A stretch of DNA of 64,000 nt from Lepidurus packardi (lineage: Eukaryota > Arthropoda > Branchiopoda > Notostraca > Triopsidae), in the NCBI GenBank assembly GCA_023053545.1, contig JAKZAN010000004.1, forward strand, positions 4,526,001-4,590,000. Direction: 5' to 3'. Below, piece after piece: positions 56,270-64,000 of the stretch. Every line of letters begins with the position of its first letter. Position 1 is the first letter of the stretch. The notes beneath the pieces are model-generated. The model did no database searches, was not told the origin of the DNA, and saw only the letters and a program-made list of their open reading frames with translations. A program made the position numbers and the translations under genes.

Positions 56270-58806
56270 GGCTAGTTAAGATCGCAATCCAGTTCTTGTC
56301 TCGAGATCCCGTAGTTTTTACTTTCTCAATAACACAGTTCTTATTTTCTCAATAAGTTAGAATGTCATTATCACTTGCACATCACGGACTAGACAAACCA
56401 TTTAGGAAGTTCCAAGCAATAGGTTCGATAGTCTTCGCTTGAGTCTTCGTCGTCCGCCTACGTCATAAGACCCAGATAACAAGCTTATGTGGGGAAACCA
56501 CCTCAAGAAGGGCCCGACACTGAAATCCGTAATGTACGTGACTTTAGAAGGCGTGTGTGAAGAACGTTTCAACTGCCTACGTTCTCCGTGGACTCCGTAC
56601 AACAAACTAAGCCGTTTCTCATACACTCGAAAGACCCATACGTGATAAAGACAATATTCCGGCATGCGCTGTCCTTACAAAAACTCCTTTAGCTCTAATC
56701 TTTCGATATTCCTATACTTCCTATTCTCTCCTCATTTTTTAGGCTGGTTGTATAACCTTACACTATCTTTGTTCTTTTTGTCTTGGCTTGGTTCCCAACC
56801 TGTTCTCTAAAGGACAGAGGAAACATTATCTGAATAAAGATTTGGAGTGCACCAATTACGGGCCCTTTCTCCACCTACATTCCGATTTTCTTTTGGGAGT
56901 GACTTTTTTTATTCGTTCAATTTTTTTTAATCTAAAGAGACACTTTTTCGCTTTGAAGCTCTGAATTCGACATTAAAATTTTTAATAATTTCTTCCATTT
57001 TTAATTGCAGGCTGCTTCCAAAAGAATAAACTGCATTTAAAATAACTTTACTTTTCCAAACCGTAGCCTACCGAACTGCGAAGGGTCTCCTGTGGTTCCA
57101 GGGTTTAAGATAATCAGTAGATTTTAATCACAATTGTTTCTATAAATATAAAAAGGTAATTACAGAAGCATATGTCGACAATGTAGAAAGCGTAAGCTTC
57201 CTAGTTGGCGCTATGCGAATGGGCTAACGGCGAGTTTCTTGTCGCATGATGTGAGGAAACCTGAGAAGAACAGGGCTTGTTGTTCGAACATGTTATACAA
57301 ATCGCGTGAGAGTTTGCACGTAGCGTGATGTAGAACGTGCAACTGGTAATAGCGATGCAGAATCAAAGCAAATTAACGGAAGTGGGCTTATTCATAGAAG
57401 TCCGCTAGTATCCCGGATAGATTGCATAGCTGTTTAAGAAATAGTCAAATTGAAAAGGGAGCGTAAAGTTTCAACTTCGAAGGAAAAAAAGTCATTACTT
57501 CCTTCAAGGACTCGTATGCATTCTTCGTTTCTACCTAATGTGGCTTATACAACGAACGTTTATTCTTGTTACCAAGGGAAACCAACGGTATCCATGCTCG
57601 GATATAAACTGAAAAATTGAACCGCATATTTCAGGGCTTTACAGGAAAGAAACATACGATACGTTATGTAAATATTAGTAGTCTGTGTTTTGGATTTCTG
57701 GAAAAAGGAGGAATGTATAAGATGCCAAAAGAAGTCAAGGAGATGAATATCAAACACTATTTAGTTTCTCCAGTCCTTTAAACCCTAACCAACACAAGAT
57801 AAATGTGATACGTTACACATGCTATAACAGGAAGTTTTCTGATTAAGAATTATGATTCCAAGAAAATTCTCAAGGTTTTTCAACACACATACAAAATGAT
57901 TTGTCGATCAATCTTAGCTTATCATTCCATGTCTTACCAAATAGTTACTCTATGTATTCTTAAATTTCCTAAAGAAAAGGTAAAAAACAACTGTCACATA
58001 ACTGGTTACGTTTCGCGACAACAATGTGCAACAAGTGCTACAACTTAAATTAAAAGTATTCCCAGATAGCTCCTTCTTAGCAAAGTCCAAGAAGGTATCA
58101 TACCAACTTTTATCTGGAAAAATTCATGTGATCATTAATTAGGTTTTAGGGAGTATTGATTAGGTTTTAATGTTAAAAGTTCTTTAACTTATAAGCACTT
58201 CATTAACTTCAAACTCACAAATAAAACATACACGAAAGGAATACGTACTGTACAATAATGGTAACCGATTGGTAAGGAATTGGCATACACTACCTGAACT
58301 GAAGCAAAACAACTGTGTGATGACAAGGCAATGCTAATTCATTTTTTCATTCAATTCTTGATGCTAAATTAAATTCCACAACAATAACAAACTTTTGCTG
58401 AGAAGGAATTCAAAGAAAGGAAGGAAAGCTATGCTGCTAATGTTGTATGAAACCGATCGTGGCATCATCTGTGTTTGATTGGAGTCAAGTTACAGGAAAA
58501 AGAACAAATGACTAAGGTTTTGAATCTGATTACAAATTTACGTTGTATGACGGAATTAAATTCCCATTCATGAAACCTTATTCATATTCCTTGTTATATG
58601 TATAACATGTAGAAAATTACATGAGCTAGAAAAAACACATACCGCAAAAGAAAAAAATACCGCAAACAACTTTTTATTTCTTATAAAATGATCAAATAGA
58701 TTAAAATAGAAAACAACACATTTTTAAAATTCATGTGCTATTATAAGTTTGCCAGGTTTTTTAGTGGCGACCAGCCAAAAATTTCGCATTCATCCTAAGT
58801 ATGGTG
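56270..58806. other. Intergenic between the bHLH-like gene and cyc
   Basis: 2.5 kb, AT-rich. It should contain the cyc promoter and 5'UTR and the 3' end of the bHLH-like gene. Open frames (56665-56402, 57757-57569, - strand) have no recognisable domain. No CACGTG E-box was noticed in the first few hundred bases upstream of cyc. Confidence 0.5.
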
Positions 58807-59613
58807 TTAAGAAAATACGAAAAATATATTTATAATACGTGCGAAATAAGCGTTCTTTACTTGAAGCTCGGGCAGCAAAACTGTTTCTTCATTTCTTGTT
58901 TGCCACAAGTAAGGATCACAATCCCAAAACTCTTGCACAGCGAAAGTCTTCTCTCTCGTTTCTTCGCTACAGAATCCCTCCAGGCGCTTTTTGCGCTTGG
59001 CTTGCTTCTTTCGCTGACAGCTCCGCACGCTCTTTAGGAGCAGAAAATAAATAGGAAGTCAAGACATTTTTTATGTACCTGGTCTAGATGCTCATTTGCC
59101 AGTCCAAAGAACGAACCTTCTTGAGAAAACAGAAGTTCATTGTCTTCCACTAAGGCATTCCTACATCACGTAAAACTTGAAAATCTATTGAGTTACTGAC
59201 TACATGTTCTTACTTATTGCTACTGGAACGCTTGGGCCTCCCTCTTTTCGGTGTATTAGCTTGGGATTCGTACAAACCATTCCAAATGCTTAGGAAAAGC
59301 TCTTGATAAGTCTCCACGCTTTCTTCGTTGCCTTGCTCAGCCAGTAAACTCGCCAGACGCTGTTCTAAGTAAACAATATGCTGTTGGGCAGCTTGCAGGA
59401 CATCCAGCTTACTATAACGTCTTGAAAACTCTTTGTACGTAGCAGTTAAACATTCCAACGCTCTGAAACAAACCTATAAAGAAACAAAAAGTTGAGCATT
59501 AGTCAAAATTGTAAAGCGTTTAAGTAAAATACCTGCAAACGAGCACTTCGGTAATTATCACTTGCAATACGGATGTTCTTCTTAGTAGATTTACTAACGC
59601 TATCTTGTTCCAT
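58807..59613 (-). CDS. bHLH-like protein with degenerate basic region
   Basis: Exons: 59613-59533, 59473-59214, 59160-59079, 59031-58807; 215 residues, in phase. Residues about 17-75 look like a bHLH: NIRIASDNYRSARLQ in place of the basic part, helix 1 VCFRALECLTATYKEFSR, loop RYSKL, helix 2 DVLQAAQQHIVYLEQRLASL. 'YSKLDVL..A..HI.YLE' is the normal helix 2 start of class A/II bHLH factors, but the basic region lacks the usual E-R-x-R pattern. Later there are KRGRPKRSSSNK, AT-hook-like, and a probable nuclear signal RKKQAKRKKR. It may be a DNA-binding-poor (Id-like) or diverged bHLH factor. The exact family is not recognised. The last exon could splice at a GTAAAG (near 58861) instead of ending at 58807. 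Confidence 0.65.
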
Positions 59614-60280
59614 TTCAAATTCCGCTTATATGGCTCACTTCTCAACGGTTTCAGCCAAAAAGCGCGCAAATCGAGAACCTCTATGGTTTACACGCCACTC
59701 ATTAGGTGGCGACTATGTAAAATTTAAAGGCGAATTAACAATTACCCAGAATTCGTTGACATACTACCGGTAGTTTTATTACCTCCAACCTTATGCGTTC
59801 AGGCGCAAAATTACAAGATTATGTACACTATGGACAACCGAGATAAATTACGCATAAACAACTGGCATTAGTACATCCTCCAATTGCATTTAAATAATAC
59901 AAATCGACTTGTTTGTTCTCGCATCTAAGTTTTGTGTGCCATAGTTTGCATACTAAAAAAGACAAATTCCTTTAAAAACAAAACAAAAAACAGATAAGAT
60001 GTTACGAAACACATTCAATTGTGTCCCAAAAGGTCAGAGAAGAGGCATTTTTTCTTCTTAAAAATATATAGTAACAAAGAAAGTATGCCGGAATTATTTA
60101 AACGGTTTCTGGAATGCCAGGGCGGGAGGAGGAAAGTCTCAAAAAATAAACAAAAGGCAGTATCAGGTTCTCAACCACAAAGCGTTGTGCTTCTAAAGAA
60201 GCTTCCAAACTATCTGTAATTTAATCTCAGCAAATGTGTCTAAAAATTTTCCCATTTTCCCCCTTCCTTTCGACTTCTTT
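59614..60280. other. Intergenic, bHLH-like gene / RabGAP
   Basis: 667 bp holding the promoter of the bHLH-like gene and the RabGAP 3'UTR. Short + strand frames (59573-59773, 60019-60219) show no recognisable features. Confidence 0.5.
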
Positions 60281-62944
60281 TCATAGATGTGTCCCTACTG
60301 AACTATCCGAATCTCTTTTTTTCTGATTCTCTTGCTGCCTAAGATCAACTCGGATGACTACTCGATTAGGATCCGTGGGTGAAGGAGAAGCACTCTTGGT
60401 CCCATTCAGTCTCGGCACCGGTAGCGGCGACGAAGCTATTGGAGTAGGACTAGGACTCCCATTGATCGTATGATTTTCTGTATATGGCACATAAATGCGT
60501 ACTTTATCTTGGTGGGCAAAGCTCCCTACTTGGTGATGGTACGAGTATGTCATTTCCGTTCGCTTGCTGGTCCTCGTTTCAGCTCGGAAATGGGTAGTTT
60601 TCTCCAAGACTAAGGGCGGGATGTGGGTGGGGAAAGGGGGGGGAGTGGGCGTGACCAGGCCGGGTGAGGTAGGCGTGGTTGGAAACGGCGGCAGTAAATC
60701 AGCCAATGGCGTGTCCACGTTGTCATAGTAAGAAACTTGATGCAAAAGCACTTTTTCCACCATATCTGGCCGTTTTCTCTCCCATTTCTGACCGTGTTTC
60801 GGGGAGTTGGTGGGCGTGGCTTGCGTTATGGCGCGTTGGTTGTATCCTAGCGTGCGGGAAGGCGAGGCACCATCTTTATCAAGCGACAAAACGCTCCCCG
60901 GGTGACTGTCTGACAATTCGCCTTCGACATCAGCCTCGCTACGAGGACTCAGGTGCTCTGGCTGGGAAGAATACAAGGAAAAAGCAGATAAATCGGCAGC
61001 GGATGTTGCGGAAGTGCCGTCCAGTGACGACCGAGAGCTGCGACGACCAGGAGCTGAGCTTACGTCATCCACACTGGGCTCTAAACTTGACATTTTTCAG
61101 TTGAAAATACAAGAAAAAGCTGTTAGCAGGCTTCCGTGTACCTAACATTAACTTCCTTGAACCACTGCAAGCGCCACTGACTGTTATGAATGGCGTATTT
61201 GAACCCGTATTACATATTTCGTTTTGGATATACACAAGACTTTAACCGAGTGTTTTCTCGGGAAGTACTTGCCTGCTTTTCGTAAAATTTGTGTTCAAAA
61301 TTACTTTTAAAGACGTTCTCTATTAATGATATAGAAGTCTTAACCTTGGCGATATGGAGCTTTTTAGGTACACGGAAGCTTTACGAATTTTTACCATTAT
61401 CTATGGACAAGCGAGATCCTTGTCTCCGTTGCTTGGCTTCTTCTATTCTACGCATAATGGCGGCCTTAATGGCTAGTTCTTCTTCCGTGAAGTCTTCTTT
61501 CCGTCGTCCTAGCAAGGCTTCTAGTCGCGGCGGCGTAAACAGACCAAACGGTTTCTGAGGTAACTCCAACGGAGAGGCTGGACCCGGACTATCGAGCTTG
61601 TTTTTTCGCAATTCCTCAATGCATTTTTCCAAACTCTCAACGACGACGTCATCCGGATATCCAAAGTCCTTTTCCACGCGAATTTGGATAAATTCGAGCA
61701 TTTCTTCCATACCCATTTGACTTAAAACCCGCCGATGCATTTTGAGTATGTTGTAGCCCATGGCCAAGAGCAGCCTTTCTCCTTCATACAAGTATATGTC
61801 CCAGAGTCTCAACGTTAAGCTAAAAGGCACCTAAAAGTAAGACTTGAATTCAAAAACTGTAAATTTCGACGAACTTAAAGTTACCCTATCTAAGAAGCAC
61901 TGGAAAAACCATTTCAAGGTATATATCCCCGCATCTATCCCATTTTTATCCAAGTGTTTTTTTAATTTGGGGAGCAACTTGGATAAGATTTTTTCGTGAT
62001 GTTGCTGAAATCTCATGAGTTTAGGAAAACCAGGAATGAAAAACCCTACGATAGAGAAAGGCATTCAAATGAGACAAAAGATCGACAACAATAAGATTAC
62101 AAGAGATTTCAAGTGTTTTACCATGAAGAGTGAACCGTTTCTGGGCCATTAAGTTGCTCAAGGCCCAAAAGGCGTCTTCTTCATTCATATACATAAGAAG
62201 CAAGGCAGCGATTTGAGACATGCCTTGGCAATAACCAACTTCGCTGTTATATACGGAATAGGCAGCCAAAACATGGAAAAGTTCCTGTTGCTTGATCCCA
62301 TAACGCTCGCGGAACATTGAATGATTTCGATACGTACGATTCACATCTAAATCGATCTGGCGAATATCTGGTGAATACCTTCTACCCAAATCTTTCATAT
62401 CCTATTTGGTAAAGAAAACAAATTAAGAATGTTCGTTTCTGGGGAAAAAGAATTAGAAATACATCGTATTTTCCTTGTTGCTCCTCTCGAGTACGTTGGA
62501 TATCAAGAAGCTTTTCCCACACGACACCTCGAAGTTTCTCAGGCACTCCTTTGTATAAACGACGTTTTAGCTTATCGCCATGACTGCGAGCGTGGTAATA
62601 GTTATTCCAGTCGCTTAGCATCTTTAACCACTTCTTGGCACGTTCAGCTTCCACTTCTTTGGCTTTTAATTCGCTTAGGTCTTTACTAGGAAGTCGTTTG
62701 TCACTGGAAAGAGAAAGACAAGCGTTAATTAACTCTCAAACTGACAGAGGCATTTTCTCGTATAAATGGTCTTTAGTTACTGAATGAAGCCATATCGGTC
62801 CATGACATGATATATCTCAAGAGCAGGATCTTCCCAGCTGTCAATAAGAGCCCCTTTCTCACGTCCTTTGTCATATTTAGCGACAATTCCAGCTCGTTCT
62901 TCCACCGCTCTTAGCAACGCCTCTTCATCTTCTATGGCACTCAT
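60281..62944 (-). CDS. RN-tre: RN-tre/USP6NL-type TBC domain RabGAP
   Basis: GTPase-activating protein for endocytic Rabs (Rab5, Rab43 and others), linked to EGF receptor uptake in mammals. Exons: 62944-62781, 62703-62463, 62401-62122, 62045-61885, 61830-61395, 61080-60281; 693 residues. The N-terminus [20 protein letters not shown] and the TBC domain match USP6[19 protein letters not shown], the arginine finger motif [20 protein letters not shown], the glutamine finger [20 protein letters not shown], and [20 protein letters not shown]. Both catalytic fingers are present. The C-terminus is Ser/Pro-rich ([20 protein letters not shown]), suitable for SH3 binding. The exon 5/6 join uses TTTAG|AG, the only acceptor I found that keeps the frame. 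It is head-to-head with TSG101. Confidence 0.93.
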
Positions 62945-63616
62945 GTTTCGGGTTTTATTGTAGGGTTTTTACAGCGGTAGCTTATGCATTGTTCATAGAC
63001 TTTCTTACATTAGCAGCGCACCTTAGCTTAGGACGTCACAGAATTTAATCAGTCTCAGAAAATTAAAATATTATATGGGAGATTTAATATGGTCTTACGG
63101 TTTTATTCTTGATTCCACGCCCCTTTTGAAGGGGATTTTACTTTTAAAGCTTTCTTAACAGCATCTTTGGATATTTTACAATGTCTTTGAGAACGCTAGA
63201 CAGGACAGTCACGTGTAATTAGCTTAATTAACGGTATAAATGTTGTCCAACTACCGAACATCAACAGTTTTGGCTTGGTATCGATAGTAATGGTTATTGA
63301 TTGTTACATCGATATTCAGTACGAACGACGAACCGAGAACTCTACCGAATAACGAACGGAATAATTTTGATGACATTGTTGCAATTTTAAACTACTTTAA
63401 AGTTTTGTATATTAAAAAATATTTCCTGAACTTTTTACTACTAAGTCAACTTAATATAATTTAGTAAAATTACATTTTTTTAGAAATTCTTTCTATAAAA
63501 GTTCACTTAAACTTGCCGTTCGGAGTTCAATCACAATGTTGTGAGTCATGTCTAACCTACTTTCATCGAACTCAAGTGAAAAATTTGTATAAGAATTAGT
63601 TGATTAGGCCCCAAGC
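62945..63616. promoter_or_regulatory. Divergent promoter region, RabGAP / TSG101
   Basis: 672 bp between the two start codons, no coding signal. It contains GTCACGTG at 63208-63215 and an adjacent TTAGCTTAATTAACG block. Presumably both promoters lie here. Confidence 0.6.
63208..63215. promoter_or_regulatory. E-box/CLEAR-like site GTCACGTG
   Basis: The sequence AGTCACGTGTAA contains the palindromic CACGTG core (63210-63215) with the 5' GT flank of the TFEB/MITF (CLEAR) consensus GTCACGTGAC. It is 266 bp from the RabGAP start and 402 bp from the TSG101 start. Functional use is inferred. Confidence 0.4.
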
Positions 63617-64000
63617 ATGAATGCTTTTACACAGCAGCACATTACAAAGGTATACTTAACTTAAAAGTAAAATTTGTTAATATATTTGCTTATAGAATTA
63701 CAAGAATCCTGACCAGACAAAGCGGGACGTCTCAAATGTTTTGCAACATTACAGGAATTTGTCCCCTAAATTAGACACATTTGGTAAGGTAAAATCTTTT
63801 ATCCATCAAAAGTTTAATTCATTGCTTCTCTTTCTATTTATAGTTTTCAATGATGGAACCCAAAAACAGTTTGTTTGTTTAGATGGAACCATCCCCGTTA
63901 ATTATAAAGGTAAGAAAAAGAAAATTACGACGTTAAACTAGATTGGAATATATCTGTATGTCTCAGGTGTTATCTACAACATCCCCGTGTGTCTATGGAT
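63617..64000 (+). CDS. TSG101: TSG101 (ESCRT-I, UEV domain), first exons; 3' part outside window
   Basis: TSG101/Vps23 is the ESCRT-I subunit that binds ubiquitin and PTAP motifs through its UEV domain and sorts cargo into multivesicular bodies. Exons seen: 63617-63649, 63696-63783, 63844-63909, 63967-64000 (continues). The protein starts MNAFTQQHITKNYKNPDQTK, then HYRNLSPKLDTFVFNDGTQK, CLDGTIPVNYKG and VIYNIPVCLW. The order and the motifs FNDG, GTIPV.Y.G and YNIP.CLW are those of the TSG101 UEV domain. Introns are 46-60 bp. The start ATG is the first in frame and gives the expected short N-terminal helix. Confidence 0.95.

Noticed and set aside
60281-61093. Separate gene starting [10 protein letters not shown]
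   Set aside because: The frame joins in phase to the RabGAP exon 5 through a TTTAG acceptor at 61081, and the composition fits the known RN-tre tail; a separate gene is not needed.
60679-61104. 141-codon ORF antisense to the RabGAP C-terminus
   Set aside because: Shadow of the low-complexity Ser/Pro-rich exon; no start context or domain.

Overview
The window is nuclear DNA of an animal, almost certainly an arthropod. Its protein genes are split by many short GT-AG introns (44 to about 100 bp are common). They include a Rebers-Riddiford cuticle protein, a Jelly belly ligand and a cycle/BMAL clock gene that keeps the vertebrate-type C-terminus which Drosophila CYC lacks. A crustacean or another non-dipteran arthropod fits best; the sequence alone does not fix the group. 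No bacterial operon, CRISPR array, rRNA, convincing tRNA or virus-derived element was seen.

Layout. 1-3.3 kb: 3' two thirds of a ribosomal S6 kinase (RSK) gene, + strand. 3.3-12.1 kb: long intergenic stretch with a degenerate tandem repeat, a pogo/Tigger-like MITE and a long GA microsatellite. 12.1-21.1 kb: jelly belly (jeb), + strand, with a 6.8 kb first intron full of poly-G/C runs and CRE octamers. 21.1-26.1 kb: gene-free, one foldback element. 26.1-34.0 kb: ANKRD50 orthologue, - strand, with two broken R4/Dong-like LINE pieces in its third intron. 36.1-36.8 kb: SFT2-type Golgi transport protein. 37.8-39.2 kb: an orphan secreted protein and an RR cuticle protein in tandem. 40.6-42.9 kb: TTLL12. 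43.5-44.5 kb: tetraspanin. 47.9-49.1 kb: secreted beta/gamma-crystallin-fold protein. 49.4-56.3 kb: cycle/BMAL, with three unrelated non-autonomous DNA transposons in two of its introns. 58.8-59.6 kb: bHLH-like protein with a weak basic region. 60.3-62.9 kb: RN-tre/USP6NL-type RabGAP. 63.6 kb to the end: start of TSG101.

How the genes relate. This is an ordinary animal gene neighbourhood, not an operon. Several products serve membrane traffic (SFT2, ANKRD50, the RabGAP, TSG101, tetraspanin). The RabGAP and TSG101 are divergent over a 672 bp shared upstream region with a GTCACGTG box. Jeb (ALK ligand) and RSK both belong to receptor tyrosine kinase/ERK signalling, but their closeness may be chance. 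Gene density rises sharply after 26 kb. I found no clearly new multi-gene system. The best leads are the CRE and poly-G/C cluster in jeb, the transposon load of the cycle introns, LINEs lying between trinucleotide repeats, and the RabGAP/TSG101 divergent promoter.

Gene models were built by hand by translating across GT-AG junctions and checking phase; remembered family sequences were the only comparison.
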